Assembly: GCA_028718525.1 (NCBI GenBank)
Contig: JAQULP010000005.1
Location: 1 to 64,000, forward strand
DNA length: 64,000 nucleotides
Direction: 5' to 3'
Source of the DNA: Sulfuricurvum sp.
Lineage (GTDB): Bacteria; Campylobacterota; Campylobacteria; Campylobacterales; Sulfurimonadaceae
Shown: positions 9,557 to 17,632 of the stretch, piece by piece
Position numbering within the stretch: the stretch's first letter is position 1
How the letters are laid out: the number at the start of each line of letters is the position of its first letter
Notes under the pieces: generated by a model
Told to the model about the DNA's origin: nothing
What the model saw: only the letters and a program-made list of their open reading frames with translations
The model's database searches: none
Program-made: the position numbers and the translations under genes

Positions 9557-9664
9557 CTAATCCCTGCCGTTGATCGTATACACCGGACGAGTCTGGGAAA
9601 AATACGCGATTGCCGCAAACAGAAGCACAAAAGCCACCGCCGTAATCGGGATATACAGAATCAT
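9557..9664 (-). CDS. 35-residue single-span membrane protein (short ORF)
   Basis: ATG 9664 to TAG 9557. Residues 4-22 are a hydrophobic helix (YIPITAVAFVLLFAAIAYF), followed by a short polar tail ending NGRD. The upstream Shine-Dalgarno is poor and the frame is open upstream (FFDLKIHK), so the start is uncertain. It sits in a region of small membrane ORFs and gene remnants. No family recognised. Confidence 0.45.
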   Translation of the reverse strand: MILYIPITAVAFVLLFAAIAYFSQTRPVYTINGRD

Positions 9665-9850
9665 CTTGTGTATTTTTAAGTCAAAGAATGTGTAAAGAGA
9701 GAAGCAGCCCATCAATAGAGGGTGGGGTATGGGATGAAGCTAAGCACCTTGAATGCCGATTGAAATATCTTCCGCTTTCAAGGGTGATGATGTAGGTGTT
9801 TATTGACTTCGGAACAATCGCTGCCGTTTTTCCGGGCAGCTTCTTATGTT

Positions 9851-10174
9851 TTAGTATGTCTCGATATCGATCAGCATAAGCCGTTCGCACCCTTTTTTAA
9901 ACCGTTTGTGCTTTCGGGCATCCTCTTCGGCTAAAGTGAGCGCCTCTGCGAAATCGTCTTTGGGAATTTCAAAACTGTATTCGATCCGCTGTGTCTTGAT
10001 GACGAACGCTTTTTCACAAAGCGGTGTCACTTCTACATTACGGGCGCTTGCGGCAAATGCCGATTTAAGTACTTTGAGTATTTTTTCGTCCTCAAGCAGC
10101 TCTTTGACACTCACTTCCCGCTCAAAATCGTTGTCGCACAGCAGCGCATAGGTTACTTTCATGGTTCCTTCCAT
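9851..10174 (-). CDS. hypothetical protein, 107 residues
   Basis: A soluble acidic/lysine-rich protein with KVTYALLCDNDFEREVSVKE at the start and a C-terminus ending LMLIDIETY. ATG 10174 is preceded by GGAGG at good spacing; ATG 10162 (MKVTYAL) is the alternative. No known domain, signal peptide or TM. It lies alone between the 35-residue ORF and the deletion pseudogene, in a region showing signs of rearrangement. Confidence 0.65.
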   Translation of the reverse strand: MEGTMKVTYALLCDNDFEREVSVKELLEDEKILKVLKSAFAASARNVEVTPLCEKAFVIKTQRIEYSFEIPKDDFAEALTLAEEDARKHKRFKKGCERLMLIDIETY

Positions 10175-10322
10175 CGTCTCGCCTCCTGATCGGTCGTAGT
10201 GTGAAAAGGATAGCGTATTTCCGGCAAGCCGTTTCTAAATATGTCATTATTCGATTTTTAACTCTGAGATTCGCTGTCTCCACTCACTGACACTCTCATA
10301 CCTCCCCTCCTGCATCACCCTT

Positions 10323-10594
10323 TTATTCTTTATAGTGTTTATACTTCTCCCAATCCAAAGAGAGGGTGAAGCCCTCATTCATACGTTCATCGATGATGGC
10401 AGCGCACTTCGCATCATCGGCCATCTCGATCATCAGGTGCTCGATGGAGAGTTCAATGGCCCGTTTGAGCAAATATGCTTTTTTCTCATCTGGCAAAAAA
10501 CACTCTATCAGCAGATCCGAGGCCGCGTGCGGACGGCATAGAACATCAATCCTAAAAGGACAATGATATTGAGTGCTATAAATGAATCGCTCAT
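10323..10594 (-). pseudogene. deletion derivative of the 140-residue gene at 15.4 kb
   Basis: The 5' part, from ATG 10594 with a good ribosome site, reads MSDSFIALNIIVLLGLMFYAVR, like the N-terminal TM of the intact paralogue at 15417-15839. It then runs into the paralogue's PHAASDLLIECF segment in another frame and stops at 10508. The rest, in the other frame, continues to 10323 with AYLLKRAIELSIEHLMIEMADDA. A central portion of the paralogue is missing, and a 122-bp block is nearly identical between the copies. Internal deletion plus frameshift is the simplest reading. Confidence 0.75.
10411..10532. repeat. 122-bp repeat, copy A
   Basis: By eye, this block differs from 15463-15584 at one position (GGCAAAAAAC here, GGCGAAAAAC there). 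It covers the PHAASDLLIECF...MADDA part of two paralogous genes. Near identity against divergent flanks suggests recent gene conversion or duplication. Confidence 0.9.
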
Positions 10595-10616
10595 GGTGGT
10601 TTCTCCTTACGTGGTT

Positions 10617-10872
10617 CATTTGCGAAAGCACTGTTGCCGGATTAAATGCTGCACGCGCACGTGTACGAAAAAGGGGAAGAAAATTTCAGCTCACCAAAGC
10701 TCAAATTCGTTTAGCACAAGCAGCAATGTCTAATCGTGATACGTCGGTATCTGAGTTGTGTAAAGAGATCGGTGTGACGCGTGCTACACTCTATCGTTAT
10801 GTCGGACCGACCGGAGAGTTACGAGAATTTGGAAAGAAAGTGTTGGGGATCGAGGAAAATCCTCGGTCATGA
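10617..10872 (+). pseudogene. C-terminal fragment of a Tn3/Hin-type serine recombinase
   Basis: The frame carries STVAGLNAARARVRKRGRKF, then an HTH_7-type DNA-binding domain ending RATLYRYVGPTGEL, with the FGKKVLG tail typical of Pin/Tn3 resolvases. The N-terminal catalytic domain with the nucleophilic serine is absent. The sequence changes abruptly to the neighbouring gene's 5' region at about 10600-10620. It is therefore a dead remnant, probably of a lost transposon. The ORF could be read from 10582, but that part is antisense to the neighbour. Confidence 0.8.
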
Positions 10873-11160
10873 CACTCGAAGCGGTGTAATCTGAAAATGC
10901 AATCCAAGTGAATGCACCACCTTGGCAATTGTATCGAAACGGGGTTTTGAGCCTGGAGCGAATGTTTTATAGAGGCTCTCGCGTCCAAGACCGCTTTCTT
11001 GAGCGATTTGACTCATCCCACGTGCTTTGGCGATATGTCCGATAGCACGGATCAATTCATCGGTATCTCCCTCTTCAAGTACTTGGGTGAGATATTCGGC
11101 AATTGCTTCTTCACTGTCTAAATACTGTGTTATATCAAACGGGGTTAGTGCTGTTTCCAT
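10867..11160 (-). CDS. HTH antitoxin of a toxin-first type II TA module
   Basis: 97 residues. The start LTPFDITQYLDSEEAIAEYLTQVLEEGD and the HTH AKARGMSQIAQESGLGRESLYKTF are the signature of the addiction-module antidote family paired with RelE/HigB-like killers. Its ATG shares bases with the toxin stop (TAATG), so translation is coupled. It should bind and neutralise the toxin and repress the shared promoter. Its end abuts the recombinase remnant (10872), convergent. Confidence 0.9.
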   Translation of the reverse strand: METALTPFDITQYLDSEEAIAEYLTQVLEEGDTDELIRAIGHIAKARGMSQIAQESGLGRESLYKTFAPGSKPRFDTIAKVVHSLGLHFQITPLRVS

Positions 11161-11453
11161 TAATCAATCTCCTTTGCCATCTCTATGGCTTTATCAATGT
11201 CACGCTGTTGGGTAGATTTATCACCACCGACGAGTAAAATAATTATTTCATTCTCGCGCATCGTGTAATAAAGCCGATATCCCGGTCCCATATCAATGCG
11301 CATTTCATAAACACTTTCTCCAACACTCTTCACATCACCAAGATTTCCACTTTGAGCTCGCTCAACACGGCGTGCAATCGCGATACGCGCACGTATATCT
11401 TTGAGCTTTGTCAGCCATTGTGAAAATTTTTGGGTCTGATGAACGTTATACAT
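11160..11453 (-). CDS. RelE/ParE-superfamily toxin (HigB-like)
   Basis: 97 residues from ATG 11453 (MYNVHQTQKFSQWL). Family features are WLTKLKDIRARIAIARRVERAQSGNLGDVKSVGESVYEMRI split over the core strands, then GYRLYYTM and IILLVGGDKSTQQRDIDKA, typical of addiction-module killer proteins that cut mRNA on ribosomes. I prefer 11453 over the longer frame from 11480 because the promoter's -10 box ends six bases before it. Toxin first, antitoxin second. Confidence 0.88.
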   Translation of the reverse strand: MYNVHQTQKFSQWLTKLKDIRARIAIARRVERAQSGNLGDVKSVGESVYEMRIDMGPGYRLYYTMRENEIIILLVGGDKSTQQRDIDKAIEMAKEID

Positions 11454-11488
11454 AAACAAATTGTATCCATTTAGATACATAGTGTCAA
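11451..11488 (-). promoter_or_regulatory. TA promoter/operator giving a leaderless toxin start
   Basis: On the minus strand: TTGACA (11488-11483), a 17-bp spacer, TACAAT (11465-11460), six bases, then ATG at 11453. An inverted repeat GTATC-taaatg-GATAC fills the spacer and edge of the -10 and is a likely antitoxin operator. A start site about seven bases past the -10 coincides with the ATG. Confidence 0.7.
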
Positions 11489-11966
11489 GAAAGAAGAATA
11501 TATTTTAGAAGTTGAGCGGGAAAATTTATTGTCATAATTGTTTAGCGTACGATTCTATCCTTTTCGGCACGTGACCACTAAACGGTAGTTTTTAAGAATA
11601 TAAATTTATGAATTACAATCGGGACTAGATAGTATTGCAATTATTTTGTGTATCATTATGCTATATATATGGGGCATTTCTAAAAAGCCATTGGTAAAAA
11701 GCGAATCAATTCTCTGATCGGTCTACTCAATCTGACCTATAACCTGGTCCGATACAAATAGCTTGTAAGACTTCAAAAGGTCAAAGTGATGTAAAAGAGT
11801 GCTGAAAGAGACAAATTGAGTGAGTTTTTTAACCAAATATTGAAAAATTCACTCAACTTTCCTCGGATTATCATCCAAAGAAAATTAAAAAATAGAGCGG
11901 GTGTATTTAGTCTATTGTACAAGTGGTTTTTAGAGGTGCTTATGTTTTAAACAAAGGTGGTTTATC
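11481..11966. other. non-coding interval with an inverted repeat
   Basis: About 485 bp between the TA promoter and the next gene. Besides the possible transposase tail it holds TTGAGTGA (11816-11823) and TCACTCAA (11849-11856), an 8-bp inverted repeat flanked inside by T- and A-runs. This could be an IS end or a terminator. No other ORF is supported. Confidence 0.5.
11690..11751 (+). pseudogene. possible transposase C-terminal remnant
   Basis: A short frame ends KRINSLIGLLNLTYNLVRYK-stop, resembling the extreme C-terminus of IS4/IS5-type DDE transposases. The frame is closed just upstream, so nothing more survives. Assignment rests on about twenty residues and is weak. Confidence 0.3.
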
Positions 11967-12353
11967 ATGAAAAAGTTAGTTATTGCAGCAGTTGCATTGG
12001 CATCAATGTTTACAATGGCGTCCGCACAGATTGTTGACGGCTCTACTATCCCTACAACAGTCAAGATGACTCCAACAAACAACACTGAAGATCAGATTTT
12101 TCTGGGAAGATTGGCCACCAAGGGTGCTGCCGTAATTCTGCCTATCATTGCCGATCTCTATTACGCTACGGGGTGTTCTACGACGTTTGAAGGGATTGCC
12201 GCGTTTGGAAAAGACAAACGTCCTAACCAGGGTGATTTCTTAACCCTGACGATGCTTGGCGTCAAGGCTCCCAATTCTACTGAAGTAATTGATATGGACA
12301 AGTACCATGCGAAAGTCATTGAAATGCATGAGGCTAACTGCAAGGACAAATAA
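11967..12353 (+). CDS. small secreted protein of unknown function
   Basis: 128 residues with a clear Sec signal peptide (MKKLVIAAVALASMFTMASA, cut before QIVDG). The mature part has two cysteines (one in YYATGCSTTFEG and one near the C-terminus in EANCKDK) that could form a disulfide in the periplasm. I recognise no family. It is monocistronic, with a GGTGG box upstream of ATG 11967. Confidence 0.8.
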   Translation: MKKLVIAAVALASMFTMASAQIVDGSTIPTTVKMTPTNNTEDQIFLGRLATKGAAVILPIIADLYYATGCSTTFEGIAAFGKDKRPNQGDFLTLTMLGVKAPNSTEVIDMDKYHAKVIEMHEANCKDK

Positions 12354-12728
12354 TGAAAAAGCATTATTTGAATTACCATATCGCACCAAGGCCGAACTCT
12401 TCCTTTAAAGATTGAGTGTTTTTAAAAATGGCAAAAGATACGTCTGAAACCCGCCGTATTGTATCGCAAGAGACGGTTTGCGGCGGCTATCTATTTGCGA
12501 TGAGGAGGAAGAAAATTATTCTCATAACTCATATAATGATGAAGCGGTCTGAGGTGAAAGTTCATGGCTTGATGATTGCAATGGATATGCTGATGACTAG
12601 TAAAACTTAAACTATCTCCCCGTTTTACTTTCGTAGTTTTAGTCTTCCTTCTAAGAACAATATCTACTTTTTAATTGTCTTTGTTATGACTTTTTTATTT
12701 AGATAGAATTCTTTACGTCTTTTGATTC
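12354..12728. other. 375-bp interval without a supported gene
   Basis: A 64-codon frame at 12416-12610 exists, but it is rich in Met/Ile/Lys, lacks a ribosome site and has no recognisable domain. Its +1 frame also contains a long acidic stretch. I treat the interval as non-coding. The AT-rich end at 12650-12720 lies past the lipoprotein stop. Confidence 0.4.
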
Positions 12729-13085
12729 TCACGGTACATTCTGCTTCAGATAAATCTGGGCTTGAGGCGGATGCTCATCAGGCAGCTCAGCGTATGGCAT
12801 TTTTTCCAATACCCTGCACTCTTGAGGGGGATATACCCCCCTGCACTCTTCGTAAATATCCTTGGGGAGAACGCCGATTTTATCAAACCATTCAATGGAT
12901 TGAAGCAGATTTTTCTTTACTAACACCCCGTGCGCGTACATCATTCCCAAATGGTATTGAACTGGCGCATCGGGGCGGGCTGGCCGTTTGCAGGTGTCCG
13001 CATCCAAGGCCGGAGCAGGATCTCTATGGCTGCATCCGGTTATTAAAAACGCAATCACACCCAAAAGGAGGAGATTTTTGCCCAT
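12729..13085 (-). CDS. Sel1-like lipoprotein
   Basis: 118 residues from ATG 13085, overlapping the protease stop (TGATG); ATG 13094 would add three residues. A lipoprotein signal MGKNLLLLGVIAFLITGC ends in a lipobox Cys. The middle reads QYHLGMMYAHGVLVKKNLLQ then SIEWFDKIG, one Sel1-type helical repeat. It is anchored on the periplasmic side of a membrane and translationally coupled to the S8 autotransporter, so it may help that protein mature, fold or be inspected. Confidence 0.8.
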   Translation of the reverse strand: MGKNLLLLGVIAFLITGCSHRDPAPALDADTCKRPARPDAPVQYHLGMMYAHGVLVKKNLLQSIEWFDKIGVLPKDIYEECRGVYPPQECRVLEKMPYAELPDEHPPQAQIYLKQNVP

Positions 13086-15193
13086 CAAAACCATCGGCTC
13101 AAAAGGACTTTCGCATCGCTGCTGTCAACCCCTTGAACTCCATACGCATCATTGGTGCGTGAAAGCTCTGCAAGAAGGTTGGTATAGCGCGATCCGTAGC
13201 GATAAAACATAGAAACCGTTTGTTGAAACGAAGAGGGTTTCAAGCTGATGGTTTCGCTGTTGTAAACCACGTTTCCGTTGGTGTCAATTCCGGTCGGTGC
13301 GGTGATCGATGCCTCTCCGGATACGGTTCGGAGAGGAATTTTATACCCTACCCCAAACCCGTTATAGGCGATCTCCGCTTTTCCGCCGAGGGCATGAGCC
13401 GAAGTTGCACCGATAAGGCTGTTGTCGGCATGGCCGGCTGTTCCGTAACCGTAAGTGCCTTCAACGCCAAGGGTGATTTCGTTATTCAATGCGAATGTTT
13501 TACGGGCATTAAGATACGCCGATTTTCCTGAACCGATACCGAGTGCGCCCGTTCCGGTGGTTCCGAACATGGATGAGCCGTCAAATGAAGCACGAAGTGT
13601 AGTATCTCCCAACACATAACCGAGCATCGGAAGATTGCGCGATGTGTCCTGCCCGATCAACAAGTTTCCTTGTCGAAAACTGAAAAAGCTGTCAAAATCA
13701 ACCGGAGCCGTTCCGGTGGTTCCCGCTGCGCTTGCCATATCCACTTTAAAGTCGCGTTTATAGCTGTCGATAGCAATCGTGTTTGACAGAAGTGCCGAAG
13801 TTGCAAAACTTACAAGAGCCGATGATGTGCGGACGCTTGAAGCGGACGCCGATTGAGCGGTTGCGACAACCGAAGCGGATGGTGTATTGACGTTTTGAGC
13901 CGACACGGTTTTGGCAGGGATAACCAAGTTTCCGATCGGGTTGAACGCTTTTTCGAGATTCATAAGGCCGTGACCGTAGATGTCGTCAACTCCGGCTTCC
14001 CCTAAATCGGTTGCGGTATCAAAAAGAATCTGTGCGTGTTCGCTCCCTTTAAGATGCGGCCATTTTTGAGTAAGGAGCGCGATAGCTCCCGCCACTTGCG
14101 GTGCCGAATAGGACGTCCCCCCACTAACGCTTACATATCCGGCCCCCATATCCGGGAAATAGAGGTTTTCGGCTTTTGTGACAAGGTAATTTGATTTGGT
14201 GAGGCCGGCTCTGTTGCTGAAAGAGCTGATATTGTTATCCGCGTCAACACTTCCGGCGACAATAAATCCCCCGCTGGCGTTTAAAAAACTCGCAGTGCTG
14301 TTGGCGTCATACCATGGCGCATACGCCTGGTCGGAGCAAGTGGCGGCAGAGAGGCAGTCGTATCCGTTGTTTCCGGCACCGACGGTAAGGGTGATCCCCG
14401 CGTTAAGAACGTTTTTCATGGCATTCATCTCCGTCAGATTTGGAGAGTTGTACCCGCCATAGCTCATGTTGACCGCTACCAGCCGCGAGGAGTTCGTATC
14501 GAGGGTGTTTTTAAGCTCTGCCATCCAATTCAGCGCCTCCGGAGAATACCACATTTTTCCGTTTTCCATTCCGTTTGCAACGGCCAATTGCGCACCGTAT
14601 GCCACACCATAGAAAGCGTCCTGTGCCGAATCCCGGTTGCCGGCGGCAAGATAGGATACAAAAGTTCCGTGATAGGTTTTTTCATAGGGAGTTGATGAGG
14701 CTGTTGGGGAAAAATCTTTCCATGCCACGATTTTGTTGGTTGAGTTAAACTCTCCGGCATTGGCGTTGATTCCTGAGTCGATAATACCGATAATCGTTTG
14801 AAGATTACGGTTTCCCGTATCCGAAGCTACCGTAGTGTAGGTTAATGTTTTGGATAAATCCCCACCGGTATAGCCGTTATCGTGGGCAACATTTACATTG
14901 CTTTGGTAGATTTGAGACATATTTGTCTTGGTGGTCGCGGTAAGCGGAGCGGTTTGCCAAAATTGAGCCGGGTTGGTGTAGTCTACCCCTGCGATCGGCC
15001 CCGTTTCCACCGGAGGAGTTACGACCGGAGGAGTTACGACCGGAGGGGTCGTGGTGTTTGTATCTGTGGTGTTTGTATCTTGTGTTCCGGTATTGCTTTG
15101 GGATGGAACTGTCGGCCCGCCTGCTCCGCCACCGCATCCACACATTATGACGACAAAGCCTGCTGATAAGTAAGATAATGGTCTTTTGTTCAT
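13085..15193 (-). CDS. S8 subtilase-type autotransporter protease
   Basis: 702 residues from ATG 15193 (MNKRPLSYLSAGF); a frame reaching 15286 adds only AT-rich sequence. The N-terminus is a signal with Cys-Gly repeats (MCGCGGG), possibly a lipid-modified cysteine. A Thr/Pro linker with VVTPP repeats follows. The catalytic triad is visible as D~139 (GIIDSGIN), H~175 (YHGTFVSYLA) and S~361 (GGTSYSAPQVAGA). The C-terminal part (from about 570) looks like a beta-barrel and ends RWF, a terminal aromatic typical of outer-membrane proteins. It is probably a surface-displayed or released protease. Confidence 0.88.
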   Translation of the reverse strand: MNKRPLSYLSAGFVVIMCGCGGGAGGPTVPSQSNTGTQDTNTTDTNTTTPPVVTPPVVTPPVETGPIAGVDYTNPAQFWQTAPLTATTKTNMSQIYQSNVNVAHDNGYTGGDLSKTLTYTTVASDTGNRNLQTIIGIIDSGINANAGEFNSTNKIVAWKDFSPTASSTPYEKTYHGTFVSYLAAGNRDSAQDAFYGVAYGAQLAVANGMENGKMWYSPEALNWMAELKNTLDTNSSRLVAVNMSYGGYNSPNLTEMNAMKNVLNAGITLTVGAGNNGYDCLSAATCSDQAYAPWYDANSTASFLNASGGFIVAGSVDADNNISSFSNRAGLTKSNYLVTKAENLYFPDMGAGYVSVSGGTSYSAPQVAGAIALLTQKWPHLKGSEHAQILFDTATDLGEAGVDDIYGHGLMNLEKAFNPIGNLVIPAKTVSAQNVNTPSASVVATAQSASASSVRTSSALVSFATSALLSNTIAIDSYKRDFKVDMASAAGTTGTAPVDFDSFFSFRQGNLLIGQDTSRNLPMLGYVLGDTTLRASFDGSSMFGTTGTGALGIGSGKSAYLNARKTFALNNEITLGVEGTYGYGTAGHADNSLIGATSAHALGGKAEIAYNGFGVGYKIPLRTVSGEASITAPTGIDTNGNVVYNSETISLKPSSFQQTVSMFYRYGSRYTNLLAELSRTNDAYGVQGVDSSDAKVLLSRWF

Positions 15194-15416
15194 GTTCACG
15201 TCCAAAGTGAAGATATTTATTACTATACAATATTTTATAACTAAAATGGTCTTGATATTTATTAATTTGTGATAAATAAGTTTCATTATGAAACAAATAA
15301 AAAAAAATATTCAATTATTAAGAGAACACATCAAAAACCCTATCAAAAATGATCAATAGCCTTGAACGGATAAAATAGAGTTATATGGAGTGTAAAAATA
15401 GGCAAGAAGATGCATT

Positions 15417-15839
15417 TTACGGAGTATTTACGAACCGTTCTTCAATGATTTTCAAACACTCCGCATCATCGGCCATCTCGATCATCAGGTGCTCGATGGA
15501 GAGTTCAATGGCCCGTTTGAGCAAATATGCTTTTTTCTCATCTGGCGAAAAACACTCTATCAGCAGATCCGAGGCCGCGTGCGGCATCATAAAGCGCCAC
15601 GCATCAGGATCATAGACGCTCCCGTTTCGGTCGGTGTCCTCGGGATGGGAGGTAATGAAGTTGCCGCGCCGGTAATGGCGCAGTGACGGATCGGATTCCT
15701 CTTCTTCGTAAATGCGAAAGGAGGGGTCACCACTGCTGGAGTCGGAATCTCTAGTGTGTCGGGTTCCTATCTGGCGGATCGCAAACACGATCGCGCCTGA
15801 GAGGATGAGGATGTTAAGTGTTGTCCAGATTTCATTCAT
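15417..15839 (-). CDS. single-TM protein with acidic C-terminal helix domain
   Basis: 140 residues from ATG 15839, which has CAGGAG upstream; a longer frame to 15998 overlaps the next gene and is rejected. An N-terminal TM (TLNILILSGAIVFAI, about 6-21) is followed by a charged linker rich in Ser/Asp/Arg. The conserved C-terminal block is PHAASDLLIECFSPDEKKAY, then LLKRAIELSIEHLMIEMADD. It is the last gene of the 15.4-18.8 kb operon. A broken paralogue lies at 10323-10594. Family not recognised. Confidence 0.75.
   Translation of the reverse strand: MNEIWTTLNILILSGAIVFAIRQIGTRHTRDSDSSSGDPSFRIYEEEESDPSLRHYRRGNFITSHPEDTDRNGSVYDPDAWRFMMPHAASDLLIECFSPDEKKAYLLKRAIELSIEHLMIEMADDAECLKIIEERFVNTP
15463..15584. 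repeat. 122-bp repeat, copy B
   Basis: Near-identical to 10411-10532 (one mismatch by eye), same orientation. It lies inside the intact 140-residue gene and codes its conserved C-terminal block. Confidence 0.9.
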
Positions 15840-15861
15840 GTTTTTTTCTCCTGGTATGTTT

Positions 15862-16047
15862 TTAAAAAAGCTCCAGCACCCCTTTGGCAAACGTACTCTC
15901 GGGATAAAAGATGATGGCGGCGGCCGTAAACGCAATCGCGAATAAAAAAAGTGCCACCCCTGATTCTTCGATACTATGCGCTTGTACCCCTGCGACAAGC
16001 GCGGGGATAAAAAAGATCAAAGCACTTATCCATTGTTTAATACGCAT
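15862..16047 (-). CDS. 61-residue two-span membrane protein
   Basis: Two hydrophobic helices, WISALIFFIPALVAGVQA (about 6-23) and GVALFLFAIAFTAAAIIF (about 30-47), joined by HSIEES. Its ATG at 16047 overlaps the end of the WGR-like gene by 22 bp, and the next gene begins 22 bp after its stop. No known family. It is probably an inner-membrane partner in the uncharacterised operon. Confidence 0.7.
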   Translation of the reverse strand: MRIKQWISALIFFIPALVAGVQAHSIEESGVALFLFAIAFTAAAIIFYPESTFAKGVLELF

Positions 16048-16259
16048 CGGTTTGTATATCCCTTTTTGTGTTTGGCAGTTATCATTGATTGAAGCGACTC
16101 GACAGCATCTTCTGCATTATCATAAATCTCACTTATCACACCGGTGGGTTTGAGTTTCTTGATTGAGCCGTAGGTACGGACTACCATCCATTCCCCAAAT
16201 AAATTGGGAATCAATTCAAGGGTGTAATACCGCACCCTCCCCTTAACGATTCGTGTCAT
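16026..16259 (-). CDS. small WGR-domain-like protein
   Basis: 77 residues from ATG 16259 (alternative 16271). The reading RYYTLELIPNLFGEWMVVRT, then YGSIKK, DNAEDAVESLQSMITAKHKKGY, follows the WGR fold along its length, with YGS where the family motif WGR sits. WGR domains contact DNA/RNA ends in PARPs and occur singly in bacteria with unknown roles. The start overlaps the stop region of the 223-residue membrane gene. This is the only clear nucleic-acid-type domain besides the RNase H-like gene in this operon. Confidence 0.8.
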   Translation of the reverse strand: MTRIVKGRVRYYTLELIPNLFGEWMVVRTYGSIKKLKPTGVISEIYDNAEDAVESLQSMITAKHKKGYTNRCVLNNG

Positions 16260-16914
16260 CGTCGTCTTCATAATCGCGCTCCCGTATTTCACGATCTTTA
16301 AATTCGTGTTGATGATCCTCCTGCGTGTATTGCTCCATCTCTTCAAAATAATCCCCCGCAAACTCATTCCACTCTTTAAGTTCCGGATCGGTTCTATAGA
16401 GTTCCGCCATCTCTTTGGCACCTTGGATGATTTTCTCTTTTCGCTCTTGGCGCGCTTTGGTTTTTTTACGGATATCGTTAATGCGCCGAAACATCCAGAA
16501 CATCCATCCAAATATCCCGATCAATAGGCTCGTTCCGATAAGGATCTGTGTGGTAACGCTGATGCAGTGCGGTTCACTTTGATTGATAATCTCACATTGA
16601 TCTTCGAGTATCTCTACACCTTTATTGCCTTTAAAGAGATATTGTCCTTTGTGCTCCCAACCTTGGGTATGCGAAATTAAGAGCGGATGAGCGTTTTCGT
16701 CTTTACAAACCATCTCCCCTCCCCTGTCGAACCAACTTCCATAAAAATTCAACCGATCATTTCGGCTGCAGATATCATCTCCCCAAACCATAAGTAAGAG
16801 CAAAAACAGCCCAACCATCGGGACGATCATCTCTTTGAGAAACGTTGCACCCACTCCTCCGACCAAAAGCATCAATCCCATAATCACCATCATATCCATA
16901 TCAAAGTGACTCAT
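16243..16914 (-). CDS. membrane protein with Cys-bracketed ectodomain and charged tail
   Basis: 223 residues from ATG 16914, preceded by AAGGAG. Two N-terminal TMs (about 8-45) are followed by a roughly 80-residue ectodomain with several Cys (VCKDENAHP, DQCEII) containing QGWEHKGQYLFKG. A third TM (about 128-147, QILIGTSLLIGIFGWMFWMF) leads to a highly charged cytoplasmic tail ending DYEDDDDTNR. The ectodomain pattern C...GW..(K)G..F.KG...C.II recurs in the 158-residue gene at 17938-18414, so the two look paralogous. Function unknown. Confidence 0.75.
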   Translation of the reverse strand: MSHFDMDMMVIMGLMLLVGGVGATFLKEMIVPMVGLFLLLLMVWGDDICSRNDRLNFYGSWFDRGGEMVCKDENAHPLLISHTQGWEHKGQYLFKGNKGVEILEDQCEIINQSEPHCISVTTQILIGTSLLIGIFGWMFWMFRRINDIRKKTKARQERKEKIIQGAKEMAELYRTDPELKEWNEFAGDYFEEMEQYTQEDHQHEFKDREIRERDYEDDDDTNR

Positions 16915-16924
16915 TTTTTTCTCC

Positions 16925-17632
16925 TTATGCCGCATGCATCGTATTACGGCACTCATAGGCGGCTTCCTCAAACCATCCGACATGAAACTCCGCGCTTTGG
17001 AGCAGTTCATCATAGAGCCGGTGTTTGTACGCTTGTACGTTTCCAAACCGCTCTTTCAGGTGTCCGTTCAATTGGCTCGATCCCGCATTCATCAAAAGGG
17101 CGATGATCTTTTCATTCACCTCTTTGATATCCATGGAATAGGGTTTCATCATGGGCGCCGCGCCGCTGATGGCGCACAAAAATCCATAGGTCTCCCCTCG
17201 GGTGAGCGGCATCAAAGTGCAGACCAGTTCCGCGTCGCTGATGATCGAAGCACGCTTGAGTATCTGTTTTACGGGGGAAGTGTTTTTCGAATATTGTTGG
17301 CGTACACTGCTTGCCAGTGCATCGACCGAAGAGAGATAGTCCCGTTTCATCCACAAAAACTGGATATGATCGAACATCCCTTTAAAAAACGCACCGATGC
17401 TTTGGGTATCGATGCCGATATTGTCATACACAAAGACGCAGTTGCGGTGATGGTTTACCCATGCGTGGTTGATCGCTTCAAGGAGGGCGAACTCTTCGGC
17501 TTCATTGACGCTGGCGGCATTGATAAACAACGCACTGCTTACGCCGGTGGTGAGATTTTTAATGCCGATTCCCGCTTCGTTCATCGATGCATCATACGAT
17601 GCGTCACTCAGATAGATGACATTATTGTCCAT
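16925..17632 (-). CDS. RNase H-like fold protein
   Basis: 235 residues from ATG 17632, with AGGAG upstream; a longer frame to 17719 overlaps the neighbour. The N-terminal ~110 residues follow the RNase H pattern: an acidic residue on strand 1 (VIYLSDASYD), a Gly-rich strand (NEAGIGIKNL), Glu on the helix (EAEEFALLEAINHAW) and Asp on strand 4 (CVFVYDNIGIDTQ). The C-terminal ~120 residues are unassigned, ending ECRNTMHAA. It may act on RNA/DNA hybrids or be a non-catalytic fold member. It is the one probable enzyme in the operon. Confidence 0.65.
   Translation of the reverse strand: MDNNVIYLSDASYDASMNEAGIGIKNLTTGVSSALFINAASVNEAEEFALLEAINHAWVNHHRNCVFVYDNIGIDTQSIGAFFKGMFDHIQFLWMKRDYLSSVDALASSVRQQYSKNTSPVKQILKRASIISDAELVCTLMPLTRGETYGFLCAISGAAPMMKPYSMDIKEVNEKIIALLMNAGSSQLNGHLKERFGNVQAYKHRLYDELLQSAEFHVGWFEEAAYECRNTMHAA

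Noticed and set aside
9820..9840. GCTGCC...GGCAGC hairpin after the 107-residue gene
   Set aside because: No T-run on the transcribed side, so it is not called as a terminator.
12416..12610. 64-codon frame downstream of the secreted protein
   Set aside because: No ribosome site, odd composition and no domain; treated as non-coding.
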